This document shows, piece by piece, positions 1 to 8,711 of a stretch of 64,000 nt of DNA. Made by a program: the position numbers and the translations under genes. Positions within the stretch are counted from its first letter, which is position 1; each line of letters starts with the position of its first letter. Under the pieces are notes generated by a model. The model was given only the letters and a program-made list of their open reading frames with translations. It did no database searches and was not told the origin of the DNA. This stretch comes from Pigmentiphaga sp. (lineage in GTDB: Bacteria > Pseudomonadota > Gammaproteobacteria > Burkholderiales > Burkholderiaceae_B): the NCBI GenBank assembly GCA_023228945.1, contig JALOAI010000012.1:62001-126000 (forward strand). The letters run 5' to 3'.

Positions 1-254
1 TAATCCTGCGAAATGCGGCTCAGAGCGGCCGTACGCGCCCGATCGCCCACGCCGACGATGCGCGGCCGGCCCTGCCCGTTATAGGAAAACACCGTGCACT
101 GCGCCAATGGCACGAAACCACCCACCAATCGCAGCAGATCCTCGGCCACCGCATGCCGGTGCGATTGGCCCAGACGGGTCAGCAGATCCGAGACCTGGGC
201 CAGGGGAATCCGCAGGGGAGGAATCGAGCGAGGCGGCAATACCCAGTAGGTCAT
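1..254 (-). CDS. Partial gene, possibly LuxR-type regulator (N-terminal part)
   Basis: An open minus-strand frame runs from an ATG at 254 off the left edge (84 complete codons seen). It begins MTYWVLPPRSIPPLRIPLAQ and has a helical section (SDLLTRLGQSHRHAVAEDLL) followed by a GAF/PAS-like stretch. The first 84 residues resemble the N-terminal sensory part of some betaproteobacterial LuxR-family regulators, but no DNA-binding region is in view, so the assignment is tentative. It is divergent from the regB-like gene, with only about 80 bp between the two starts. No good ribosome binding site precedes the ATG. Codon use and the absence of stops support a real gene. Confidence 0.5.
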   Translation of the reverse strand, partial: MTYWVLPPRSIPPLRIPLAQVSDLLTRLGQSHRHAVAEDLLRLVGGFVPLAQCTVFSYNGQGRPRIVGVGDRARTAALSRISQD

Positions 255-333
255 GAGGAGTCGTTCCGTGTACAAAAGTGCCGGGTATTTTGAAACGATT
301 CGGCGGCGCAAAAGCCCTTACACTGGCATTATC

Positions 334-1779
334 ATGAAGTCCACGACAACGTTTACGGCTGGCGCCGGCGCTTCGCCAGCCAGTGAGCGGCCGCCTGGTT
401 CCAGCCTGCCCATCGTAGCCGACCTCCAAACCGACCTCGATAGCGCCACCGGCCGCAAGAACATGCAGCAGCTGGTGCTGTTGCGCTGGATCGCCGTGCT
501 CGGCCAGATCGCCACCATCGGCGCCGCCCATTTCCTGTTCCGCATCCCGCTGCCGGTGGACATCATGCTGGCGCTGGTGCTGGGGCTTGCCGTGTTCAAC
601 GCGGTCAGCGAACTACGCCTGAAAACCCGCCGCCCCGTTACCAATACCGAGCTTTTCATCGCGCTGCTGGTCGACGTCGGCACCCTGACCGCCCTGCTCT
701 ATTTCAGCGGCGGCACCGCCAATCCCTTCGTCTTTCTCTACCTGCTGCAGATCACGCTGGGCGCGGTACTGCTGCAGCGCCGCTCCACCTGGATCATCCT
801 CGGCGTCACGCTGGCCGGCTTTGCGGGGCTCTCGCTCACTCCGTGGCCGCTGGATCTCCCGATGGACCACCACCTCGGCCTGGCCAGCCCCTATGTTCAG
901 GGGCTCTTGCTGTGCTTCACCCTCAACGCCGCGCTGATCGTCGTCTTCTTCAAGCGCATCGATCGCAATCTGCGCAGCCACGACGCCCGGCTGGCCGCCC
1001 TGCGCCAGCGCGCCGCCGAAGAAGAGCATATCGTGCGCATGGGGCTGCTGGCTTCGGGTGCGGCCCATGAGCTGGGCACGCCGTTATCGACGCTGGCTGT
1101 GATTCTGGGCGATTGGCAGCACATGTCGCCCTTCACCGACGATCCCGAGCTGCAACAGGAAATCCACGAAATGCAGGCCCAGGTGCTGCGCTGCAAATCG
1201 ATCGTCAGCGGCATCCTGATGTCGGCCGGCGAAACCCGCGGCGACTCCCCGATCCAAACCACCGTGCTGGACTTTCTGGAGCAACTGGTAACGGAATGGC
1301 AAAGTTCGCGCCCGGCATCCAGGCTGGTGTATCACAACCAGTTCGGCAACGATCTCCGCATCATTTCCGATTCCGCCATCAAGCAAATGCTCTGCAACGT
1401 GCTGGATAATGCCCTGGAGGCTTCCCCCGCTTGGCAACACTTGGCGGCCCGCCGCCAGAACGACAACCTCGTGCTCACCGTTTCGGATGCCGGCCCCGGC
1501 TTCGATCCCGACATCCTGTCGCAACTGGGCAAGCCCTATCAATCGAGCAAGGGACGACCGGGTGGCGGCCTCGGGCTTTTCCTCTCGGTCAATGTGGCCC
1601 GCACCCTGGGCGGCAGCCTGACGGCACGCAACCTCGCCAGCGGCGGCGCCGCGGTCACCGTCATGCTGCCCTTGGCCTCGCTCTCGGTGGCGGATGACGA
1701 GGATGATACGAATGAAAGTCCCCACGACGGCTCGAGCGCACTCGCCGGCCTTCGATACTCTTCCGGTGACGGCTCATGA
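334..1779 (+). CDS. regB: RegB/PrrB/ActS-family redox sensor histidine kinase
   Basis: Membrane sensor kinase that phosphorylates RegA in response to the redox state of the respiratory chain. With the ATG at 334 (481 aa) there are about six hydrophobic segments (residues 45-205). The quinone-binding heptapeptide GGTANPF lies at 126-132, the H-box GAAHELGTPLST has the phospho-acceptor His near 245, the redox-active Cys of this family is near 287 (VLRCKSIV), and N-box and DAGPGF ATP-binding motifs follow at about 355-390. An upstream in-frame start at 253 would add 27 residues with no family resemblance, so 334 is preferred. The stop overlaps the regA start as ATGA, implying coupled translation. 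The family assignment rests on these residues and on the partner gene. Confidence 0.88.
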   Translation: MKSTTTFTAGAGASPASERPPGSSLPIVADLQTDLDSATGRKNMQQLVLLRWIAVLGQIATIGAAHFLFRIPLPVDIMLALVLGLAVFNAVSELRLKTRRPVTNTELFIALLVDVGTLTALLYFSGGTANPFVFLYLLQITLGAVLLQRRSTWIILGVTLAGFAGLSLTPWPLDLPMDHHLGLASPYVQGLLLCFTLNAALIVVFFKRIDRNLRSHDARLAALRQRAAEEEHIVRMGLLASGAAHELGTPLSTLAVILGDWQHMSPFTDDPELQQEIHEMQAQVLRCKSIVSGILMSAGETRGDSPIQTTVLDFLEQLVTEWQSSRPASRLVYHNQFGNDLRIISDSAIKQMLCNVLDNALEASPAWQHLAARRQNDNLVLTVSDAGPGFDPDILSQLGKPYQSSKGRPGGGLGLFLSVNVARTLGGSLTARNLASGGAAVTVMLPLASLSVADDEDDTNESPHDGSSALAGLRYSSGDGS

Positions 1780-2366
1780 CATCTCGTGATATTCCGGCGA
1801 CCACTCCCCGCCCAGCGCCTTCCAGCCCGGCCGGCCGAACCTTGCTGATCGTCGAAGACGACCTGGCCTTTGCCCGTACCCTCAGCCGCTCGTTCGAACG
1901 GCGCGGCTATCGGGTCGCCACCGCCAGCGGCCTCGACGATATGTTGGAGCAATTAAAAAACCTGGTTCCCACCCATGCCGTGGTCGACCTCAAGCTCAAG
2001 GGCGACGCTTCGGGCCTGGCCTGCGTGCAGGCCCTCCACGCCCACGATCCCAGCCTCCAGATCGTGGTGCTCACCGGCTTCGCCAGCATCGCCACCGCCG
2101 TCGAGGCGATCAAGCTCGGCGCCCGCCACTACCTGGCCAAGCCCTCCAACACAGACGACATCGAAGCCGCCTTCGAGCGCTCCGCCGGCAACGTCGACGT
2201 CGCACCCGCCGCCCGCCAGTCGTCGATCAAAACCCTGGAGTGGGAGCGCATCCACGAAACCCTGGCGGCCACCGGCTTCAATATTTCGGAAACCGCGCGG
2301 CGGCTGGGCATGCACCGCCGGACGCTGGCGCGCAAGCTGGAGAAGCAGCAGGTGCCGGATGAGTAA
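1776..2366 (+). CDS. regA: RegA/PrrA/ActR-family response regulator
   Basis: Response regulator partner of the upstream kinase, 196 aa, starting inside the kinase stop codon (ATGA). The receiver domain (about 22-138) has acidic residues D28/D29, phospho-acceptor D71, T100 and K122. A short linker leads to a Fis-type helix-turn-helix at about 165-190 (ISETARRLGMHRRTLARKL), the hallmark of RegA/PrrA/ActR proteins. In this family the pair controls respiration, carbon and nitrogen fixation or denitrification according to redox state; the targets here are not visible. A strong hairpin follows the stop codon. Confidence 0.9.
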   Translation: MTSRDIPATTPRPAPSSPAGRTLLIVEDDLAFARTLSRSFERRGYRVATASGLDDMLEQLKNLVPTHAVVDLKLKGDASGLACVQALHAHDPSLQIVVLTGFASIATAVEAIKLGARHYLAKPSNTDDIEAAFERSAGNVDVAPAARQSSIKTLEWERIHETLAATGFNISETARRLGMHRRTLARKLEKQQVPDE

Positions 2367-2387
2367 AGCCGGGATGGCCTGGCTTTA
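2364..2387. terminator. Hairpin between convergent regA and ridA
   Basis: TAAAGCC and GGCTTTA pair perfectly and the stem extends inward to 10 bp with one G-U pair and an ATGG loop. It begins on the regA stop codon. There is no long T-run, so this is terminator-like rather than a classic intrinsic terminator. Its place between convergent transcripts supports a role in ending one or both. Confidence 0.5.
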
Positions 2388-2441
2388 CTGTTAACGACAG
2401 GCCCGGCGCCGTCATCACCCCGGCGACGCTGCCCGGATGTC

Positions 2442-2909
2442 TCAGCTTGCGGCATCCACCGCCAGCACAGCGGCAATTTCGACCGCCGCGCCTTGGGGTA
2501 GCTGGGCGACGCAAACGGCGGTGCGGGCGTGCCGACCGGCTTCGCCGAACAACTCGACGAACAACGCCGAGGCTGCATCCGCGACGGCGCTCGGCTCTTG
2601 AAAGTCCGGCGTGGCGTGGACGTAGACCGTCAATTCCACGACCTGTCGCACGCCATTCAGGGATCCAAGCATATCGCGCGCCACGGCCAACAGCCGCAAG
2701 GCGCATAGTCCGGCGGCCTGGCAGGCGGACTCGAGGCCGATCTCGCCGCCCACCTTGCCACGAAAGGCAACCCGGCCATCTTCCCGGGGGATTTGTCCGC
2801 TCAGGAATAGGTGGCCGCCGCTCAGGATGCCCGGCACATAATTGGCGGCGGCGGTGACCCCGGTCGGCAGTCGCAGACCGAGGTGCTCCAGACGTGTGTC
2901 GATATCCAT
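2442..2909 (-). CDS. RidA/YjgF/UK114-family protein
   Basis: 155-aa RidA-family protein. Members hydrolyse reactive enamine/imine intermediates released by PLP enzymes or act as specific deaminases. The family Arg near 129 and the following GAAVEI motif are present, and the length is a little above the usual 125-150 aa. The ATG at 2909 overlaps the TGA of the upstream receptor gene by one base (TGATG), so it is the last cistron of the hyuA-hyuB-Bug operon. By context it may process an imine or carbamoyl intermediate of the hydantoinase-like pathway; this is inference. Confidence 0.85.
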   Translation of the reverse strand: MDIDTRLEHLGLRLPTGVTAAANYVPGILSGGHLFLSGQIPREDGRVAFRGKVGGEIGLESACQAAGLCALRLLAVARDMLGSLNGVRQVVELTVYVHATPDFQEPSAVADAASALFVELFGEAGRHARTAVCVAQLPQGAAVEIAAVLAVDAAS

Positions 2910-3889
2910 CAATTCAGTGAGATCTGATGGCGACGCATGAGATCACCGTATAGGGTGTAGTCGGCTTTGACCTGATCGGTGAACACGTCGCGCGTGCTGT
3001 TGCCGGCCACGATGCCGGATTGCAACAGCTTCTCGCGGATTTCGGGCCGGTCGAGAACTTCCTGAACATCGATGGCGACCTGGTCCAGCACTGCGTCGGG
3101 CGTGCCGGCCGGCGCAAACAGGCCAAACCAACCCTGCGCCGTGAGACCCGGCGCGCCGACATCCTTGAGGATGGGGACATCGGGCACCAGCGGCGAGCGC
3201 GTCGTTCCCGTTACGCCCAACATTTTGATCTTGCCATTGTCGACAAACTGGCGGGCCAGGAAGACCGACAGGAATGCCGATTGAACCCGCCCCTCGATTA
3301 AATCCATCAAGGCGGGAGAATCGCCCTTGTAGGCGATGTGCGCGATGTCCAGATCATGATTGGCCTTGAAAACCTCGCCAAAGATATGGCTCAGCGAACC
3401 GGCGCCATAGGACGCGTAGTTGATCTGGCCCGGGCGGGCCTTGGCGTATTCCACGAAACCCGGCACGTCATCGACCGGGAGCTCGCCATTGACCAGTAAC
3501 GCCAGGTGCGTGCCGCCCAACTGAGAGATGGGCGCGAAATCCACGATCGGGTCGTACACCGTGTTGGGCAGCAAGTGAGGCAACTGCACCAGGCTGGATA
3601 CCGCCATCAGCAGGGTATGGCCGTCGGGCGCGGCCGATTTCACGGCCTGCGCGCCGATCGCACCGCTGGCGCCGGGCCGATTATCGACGATCACCGGCTG
3701 GCCCCAGCGTGCCGACAATTGCTCACCTACGGTGCGGGTCAGCATGTCGGGCGCGCTGCCGGCCAGGAAAGGCACGATGATCCGCACGGGTTTGTCGGGG
3801 TAGGCTTGCACCGCCGCTGGCGCCAGGACGCTTGCAGCCAGCAACGCGGAACCCACACAGTGCGCAATGGATAGGGAAAAGGACCTCAT
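2909..3889 (-). CDS. Bug/TctC-family tripartite tricarboxylate receptor (no. 1)
   Basis: Periplasmic solute receptor, 326 aa, with a Sec signal peptide (MRSFSLSIAHCVGSALLAAS, cleavage after AVQA). The Bug hallmarks follow: YPDKPVRIIVPFLAGSAPD, the NRPGASGAIGAQAV loop and PDGHTLL. The start at 3889 is chosen because AGGAG lies just upstream; an upstream in-frame start adds 12 residues ahead of the signal peptide. It is the third gene of the hyuA-hyuB operon, 19 bp after hyuB, so its ligand is probably the hydantoin or lactam-like substrate of that pathway. No TctA/TctB membrane genes are in the window. Confidence 0.9.
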   Translation of the reverse strand: MRSFSLSIAHCVGSALLAASVLAPAAVQAYPDKPVRIIVPFLAGSAPDMLTRTVGEQLSARWGQPVIVDNRPGASGAIGAQAVKSAAPDGHTLLMAVSSLVQLPHLLPNTVYDPIVDFAPISQLGGTHLALLVNGELPVDDVPGFVEYAKARPGQINYASYGAGSLSHIFGEVFKANHDLDIAHIAYKGDSPALMDLIEGRVQSAFLSVFLARQFVDNGKIKMLGVTGTTRSPLVPDVPILKDVGAPGLTAQGWFGLFAPAGTPDAVLDQVAIDVQEVLDRPEIREKLLQSGIVAGNSTRDVFTDQVKADYTLYGDLMRRHQISLN

Positions 3890-3908
3890 ATTGTCTCCTG
3901 ATGGTGAA

Positions 3909-5576
3909 CTACGAACGACCGGCATTCAATCCGGCAATGGCTTCCGCGGATAAGCCATAGTCGCGCTGGAGTCCCGCGGAAGTGACAAAACCCTGGCGTA
4001 AATCATGGGCCAACAGGGCGCTCGGCCGCCCGGCCGGCGCGCCGAATCCGCCGCCGCCGGCTTCCTCGACGGTCACCGTGTCGCCCGGCTGGAGCTGATA
4101 GACCTTCTTGGAAGCCACTTCAATATCGTTGATCCAGTAGCGCCGCAACGAACCCGCCGCGCCGCCGGCATAGCCCTGGGCGGCAAATTGCGTTCTGCCC
4201 GAGAAGCAGGAAATGGTGACGGGGAAGCCGCTTTCGTTGCGCATGCGCATACGCTGGCCCAGGCCGCCTCGCGCCGTTCCGGCGCCGCCGGAGTCGGGCA
4301 GCAGCGATTTGAACTCCACCACCATGCCGGTCTGGGACTCCCAGACCTCCACCGGCATGCCGCGTGGATTGGAGGGCGCGGGCGTCGCATTATGGCCGTC
4401 GAATCCCGACAAGGCGCCATACCCCCCCGAGCAGAAGAACACTTGGGAATGCTTGCGTCCGCCAAACTCGCCCCGCACATTGAGCATATTGCCGCCCCCC
4501 GACTCGGCCTGCACACGCTCCGGCATGGCGCCAGCCAGGGCTCCCATCAGCAGGGGATAAAGCGCGTGGCCGACCGCGTGCCGCACCGCGGTGGCCGCCG
4601 GCGGCTGTGCGTTGACGATCGAATCTTCCGGAGCCAGCACGCGGATGCAGCGCATCACACCATCGTTGCTGGGCACTGCGGGCAGAGTCAGGCATTTGAT
4701 GGCATAGCCGGTCATGGCCCGCGTATAGCAAAGCGGGACGTTCATGCCCCACGGCCCCACCGGGTCGGAGCCCACGTAATCCACGGTCACGCCACCCTCG
4801 GCAAACGTCACGGCGCATGCCAGGCCGATGGGCTCGGCCTTGCCTTCCAACTGGAACCGGTGCCGGTAGGTGCCGGCAGGCACCGCTTCCAGGGCGGCCC
4901 GCATCGCGCGCTCGCTCTGGTCCAGGATCGCATCCGCGATCGGCGTCAGGTCGGCGATACCGTATTCGTCGAGGAATTCGATCAGCAGGCGCTCGCCCAC
5001 CGCCGTGCACGCCACATTGGCCATGAGGTCGCCCATCACCTGATCCGCCACGCGGACATTGGCTTGCACCAGACGTACGACCCATTCATCGCGCCGGCCA
5101 GCCGTGATGAAGCGGGTTACCGGCAGGCGCAGGCCCTCCTGGTACATCTCAGTTGTTTCGGGCGACCATCCGGCTCCGCCCACGTCGGGCAGATGCGACA
5201 CGCTCATGCAATAGCCGACCAGCGTGCCGCGGGCGAATATCGGCCGCATCACGCTCACATCGAACATATGCCCGGTGCCCATCCAGGGATCATTGGTGAG
5301 CAGGACGTCCCCCGGCTGCAAGGTGTGCGCCGGATAGGCCGCCAGCATGTGGCTCAAGGTCAGCGGCGCCGTCCCGGTAAATGACGGTATCGCGCTCGTG
5401 GCCTGCGCCACCGCGCGCCCCTGCGCATCAAATAGCGTGGTGGAACAATCGTGGGTTTCCCGTACCGTGCTCGAGAAGGCGGTGCGGATCAGGGCCTGCA
5501 TCATTTCATCCGCGATGGAGATCAGGCGATCCCAGTAAATGCCCAGGTTGATGGTGTCGAAGGACTTGCTGCTCAT
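3909..5576 (-). CDS. hyuB: Hydantoinase B / 5-oxoprolinase-family subunit
   Basis: 555-aa HyuB-family subunit. HyuA and HyuB together catalyse ATP-dependent ring opening of hydantoins, N-methylhydantoin or 5-oxoproline, and relatives act as acetone or acetophenone carboxylases. The start MSSKSFDTINLGIYWDRLIS at 5576 overlaps the hyuA stop (ATGA). Family features include the DNDPWMGTGH-like stretch (LLTNDPWMGTGHMFDVSV), the ESGGGNMLN segment, GGYGALSGFDGHNATPAPSN and the C-terminal GDTVTVEEAGGGGFGAP. An apparent upstream extension overlaps hyuA and has no family match. The substrate cannot be told from sequence. Confidence 0.9.
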   Translation of the reverse strand: MSSKSFDTINLGIYWDRLISIADEMMQALIRTAFSSTVRETHDCSTTLFDAQGRAVAQATSAIPSFTGTAPLTLSHMLAAYPAHTLQPGDVLLTNDPWMGTGHMFDVSVMRPIFARGTLVGYCMSVSHLPDVGGAGWSPETTEMYQEGLRLPVTRFITAGRRDEWVVRLVQANVRVADQVMGDLMANVACTAVGERLLIEFLDEYGIADLTPIADAILDQSERAMRAALEAVPAGTYRHRFQLEGKAEPIGLACAVTFAEGGVTVDYVGSDPVGPWGMNVPLCYTRAMTGYAIKCLTLPAVPSNDGVMRCIRVLAPEDSIVNAQPPAATAVRHAVGHALYPLLMGALAGAMPERVQAESGGGNMLNVRGEFGGRKHSQVFFCSGGYGALSGFDGHNATPAPSNPRGMPVEVWESQTGMVVEFKSLLPDSGGAGTARGGLGQRMRMRNESGFPVTISCFSGRTQFAAQGYAGGAAGSLRRYWINDIEVASKKVYQLQPGDTVTVEEAGGGGFGAPAGRPSALLAHDLRQGFVTSAGLQRDYGLSAEAIAGLNAGRS

Positions 5577-7648
5577 ACAGGAATCTCCAGAATCAGGTTG
5601 CATTGCTCGTCCACCCGGCCGCGTACGCCATGTCCGATCACCGTCGTGGACTCCATTTCCTCCACCAGGGCGGGGCCGATGAACGAATCCCCCGGCGCGA
5701 GCCGGTAGCGATCGAGGACGCGGTGCTCGACATACGCGCCGCTCTCGGGATCGAACGCCGGACGCCAACCTTTTTCGGCGCCGGCTCCCGCGCGATAGGC
5801 GTCGAAGCTGACGTCCCTGGTCCGTGTCACCGGAGAACGCGCCTCCAGCCGCCAGTGCACCACCTCCAGTTCCTGATCGTTCAGCGACATCCCGAAGACC
5901 GCGGCGTAGGCCTCCGCAAATCGCGCAGGCACTTCGTTCATGCCCGCCGGCGCGGTGGAAACATCGATGCCCACTTCGTACCCCTGGCCCGCATAACGCA
6001 GGTCGAGACGGGCTTGCAGCTCCATCCGGCCTACCGATAAGCCGGCCTCGCCCAGCACCTCTCCCGCCTGGGCCAGGAGCTCATCGAATGTCTCCTGCCA
6101 TTGATCGGTCGACAATTCGCTCCATCGGCGCGGCCGCGTCACCGCCACCTCGAAGGACAAAGGCGAGATCAACATGCCGAGCGCCGACATCACGCCGGCG
6201 GCCGGCGGCAGAATGACGGAGGAGATGCGCAGCTTGCGCGCGATACGGGCGGCGTGAATGGGTCCGCAGCCGCCGAACGCCACCATCGCGCAGCGGCGCA
6301 CGTCAACACCTCGCTCGGAGGCATGAACGCGGAAAGCACTGGCCACGTTCTCATTGACCACTTCGTGCATGCCCCAGGCGGCGCGAGCCAACGGCAACGA
6401 GAGTTCGCGACCCACGCCCTCTTCCACCGCGCCGGCGGCGGCCGCGGGATCCACGCCCATGCGTCCTCCCAGGAACGACGCCGGGTCGAGGTAGCCCAGG
6501 ATCAGATTGGCATCCGTGAGGGCCGGAACCGTACCGCCACGGCCATAGCAAACCGGACCGGGCACGGCGCCGGCGCTACGCGGCCCGACCCGCAACATGC
6601 CACGGTCGTCCACCTCGGCCAGGCTGCCGCCACCGGCGCCGATTTCAATCAGATCGAGCACCGGAATATTGACCGTCAGGCCGCTGCCACGCCGAAAATG
6701 GTGCACATGCGCCACTTCCAGATCGTAGCGCTTCAGCGGCGCGCCGTCCCGGATGAGCGCCCCTTTGGCGGTGGTCCCGCCCATGTCGTACGCCAGGATG
6801 TTCTGCGTGTCCAGCGCCCGGCCAACCGCGGCCGACATCAGAATGCCGGCTGCCGGCCCCGACTCCAGCAAGCGCACCGGAAAGCGGCGCGCCGTGGCCG
6901 GCGTCATGGTGCCGCCGTTGGACGCCATGATGAGCAGGCGACCGTCGAAACCGATCTCCGCCAGGCGGCGCTCCAGGGAGGCGAGGTAACGGTCGACCAG
7001 GGGCTGAACGTAAGCGTTGAGCGTGGTGGTGGTCCAGCGTTCGTACTCACGAATCACCGGGTAGCCTTCACCCGAGAGCGACACATATAAATCGGGGTGG
7101 TGGCGCCGTATCGCGTCGGCCAGCTGGCGCTCATGGCTTGCATCCACGTAGGAGTGCAACAGACAGATCGCGATGGCCTCCAGGCGTTTGCGCCTGACCA
7201 TTTCGGCGAGCGGTTCGACAATGGCTTCGCAGTCCAGGGGCCGCAACACCTGGCCGGCATGGTCGATCCTCTCATCCACTTCCAGGCGGGCACTGCGTTC
7301 GACCAGGGGCGGCGCAAAGCCCAGGCGCAGATCGTATAGGTCGTAGCGGGTTTCGCGCGCCATATCTAGCGAATCGCGAAAGCCCTTCGTGACCAGCATC
7401 CCGACCCGGCAGCCGCGCCGCTCGATCAGGGCGTTGGTCACCAGCGTGGTGCCGTGCACCAGATGCGTTACCTGGCGGATGTCGCCGCCCGCCAATTGCA
7501 GGATGGCGGTCACGCCTTCGATCACCGCCTGCTCCGGAGAATCCGGGGTGGTAAGCAGCTTGTGAGTAAAAATCCGGCCGTTGCGATCGTCCACTAAGGC
7601 GAGATCGGTGAACGTGCCGCCAATGTCCACGCCAATTCGATATGTCAT
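5573..7648 (-). CDS. hyuA: Hydantoinase A / 5-oxoprolinase-family ATPase subunit
   Basis: 691-aa HyuA-family subunit with the actin-like ATPase fold. The phosphate-binding loop GVDIGGTFTDLALVD is at 6-20, HGTTLVTNALIERRG at about 80, ESGPAAGILMSA and AYDMGGTTAKGALI at about 270-310, and a GGCGPIHAARIA stretch near 455. The start at 7648 fits the family N-terminus (MTYRIGVDIGG); earlier in-frame codons back to 7741 add unrelated sequence. It is the first cistron of the minus-strand operon hyuA-hyuB-Bug-ridA and faces a LysR gene, the likely regulator, across about 150 bp. Confidence 0.9.
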   Translation of the reverse strand: MTYRIGVDIGGTFTDLALVDDRNGRIFTHKLLTTPDSPEQAVIEGVTAILQLAGGDIRQVTHLVHGTTLVTNALIERRGCRVGMLVTKGFRDSLDMARETRYDLYDLRLGFAPPLVERSARLEVDERIDHAGQVLRPLDCEAIVEPLAEMVRRKRLEAIAICLLHSYVDASHERQLADAIRRHHPDLYVSLSGEGYPVIREYERWTTTTLNAYVQPLVDRYLASLERRLAEIGFDGRLLIMASNGGTMTPATARRFPVRLLESGPAAGILMSAAVGRALDTQNILAYDMGGTTAKGALIRDGAPLKRYDLEVAHVHHFRRGSGLTVNIPVLDLIEIGAGGGSLAEVDDRGMLRVGPRSAGAVPGPVCYGRGGTVPALTDANLILGYLDPASFLGGRMGVDPAAAAGAVEEGVGRELSLPLARAAWGMHEVVNENVASAFRVHASERGVDVRRCAMVAFGGCGPIHAARIARKLRISSVILPPAAGVMSALGMLISPLSFEVAVTRPRRWSELSTDQWQETFDELLAQAGEVLGEAGLSVGRMELQARLDLRYAGQGYEVGIDVSTAPAGMNEVPARFAEAYAAVFGMSLNDQELEVVHWRLEARSPVTRTRDVSFDAYRAGAGAEKGWRPAFDPESGAYVEHRVLDRYRLAPGDSFIGPALVEEMESTTVIGHGVRGRVDEQCNLILEIPV

Positions 7649-7796
7649 GATGCCAGCGAAGTTCGGAAAGAACGGCCACTTTGAGGCTGCCGGCGGCGCG
7701 CGCCAAGCTGCGCTCACAAAGCCGTGGGCGTCTCTATCCAAATTTTGAATACTGTTCCGCCTGCCGTGGCTGGCCGGGCATCATGGAGGCATGAAT

Positions 7797-8711
7797 ATGA
7801 ACCTGCGACAACTCGAGACCCTGGTCTGGACCTGCCGTCTGGGCAGCGTGCAGAAGGCCGCTCGGCAACTGGGCGCGTCGCAGCCAGCCGCCTCCGCGCG
7901 CATCCGCGAACTGGAAGAGCATCTCGGCATCCAGTTGCTTTTGCGCGACCAGCGGCCGGTGCGCATCACGCCCGAAGGCCGCGAGGTGCTGCGCCTGGCC
8001 GAAAATATGCTTGGCCTGGCCGCTCGCATGGAGAATCACGCCAATGCCGTGCACCCGATCTACGGCGCGGTGCGCATCGGCGCCAACCATGGGGCGGCAT
8101 CGAGCTGGCTACCCGACCTGCTGCGCGCGGTGTATCGCAAACTGCCCGGCGTGGAGGTCGAGCTCGTGGTGGAGCTCAGCGAGCGCCTGACCGATCTGCT
8201 GCAGGCGGGCAAGCTCGACATCGCCTTCGTTCTTGGGCGGGTGGACGACAACGCCCTGGGTTACCACCGGCTCTACGACACCACTCTGGAATGGGCGATC
8301 AGCGTCAGGCACACCGGCCTGCCGTCGCCCGTCACGCCCGAGAGCCTCGCCCGCTTCCCGATCCTGACCGACACCGCCAATTCGCCAATCCACAAAACGG
8401 TGGTCAATTGGTTCCGCTCGGCCAACGTCAAGCCGCGGCGCATCGACATCTGCAGCGGGCCCGTCGACCGCCTCAACCTGTGTGCCGATGGCGAGTGGGC
8501 GACGGTCATTCCCACCACGGTCTGCGATGCCTATGCCCGCATCGGGGAATTCCAGCGTCTGGCCTCCGAGCCGGCCCTGGAGCCGATGGAGGTTGGCGCC
8601 GCCCACCGCATCGCGTCCGAGGTGGGCGAAACCGTCCAGCACGTTCTGCAGCTCTCCCGCGAAACCATCAAAGACTGGACGAACCACGGACGCCGCGTTG
8701 CCTATGCCTGA
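7797..8711 (+). CDS. LysR-family regulator of the hyu operon
   Basis: 304-aa LysR-type regulator. The N-terminal winged HTH (residues 1-60, QLETLVWTCRLGSVQKAARQLGASQPAASARIRELEE) is followed by a substrate-binding domain (about 90-290). Two in-frame ATGs exist, at 7791 and 7797. The GGAGG at 7785-7789 is only one base from the first but seven from the second, so 7797 is preferred. It is divergent from hyuA, the usual arrangement for a LysR activator and its target. The stop overlaps the start of the aminotransferase gene by 8 bp, so the two are probably co-transcribed. Confidence 0.87.
   Translation: MNLRQLETLVWTCRLGSVQKAARQLGASQPAASARIRELEEHLGIQLLLRDQRPVRITPEGREVLRLAENMLGLAARMENHANAVHPIYGAVRIGANHGAASSWLPDLLRAVYRKLPGVEVELVVELSERLTDLLQAGKLDIAFVLGRVDDNALGYHRLYDTTLEWAISVRHTGLPSPVTPESLARFPILTDTANSPIHKTVVNWFRSANVKPRRIDICSGPVDRLNLCADGEWATVIPTTVCDAYARIGEFQRLASEPALEPMEVGAAHRIASEVGETVQHVLQLSRETIKDWTNHGRRVAYA

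Noticed and set aside
4005..5384. Long open frame on the plus strand, antisense to hyuB.
   Set aside because: It is a high-GC shadow: His/Arg/Gly-rich, no family match, and hyuB on the other strand has clear family motifs.
7649..7741. In-frame 31-codon extension upstream of the hyuA start.
   Set aside because: HyuA proteins begin at the MTYRIGVDIGG position; the extension is unrelated sequence and lies in the probable promoter region.
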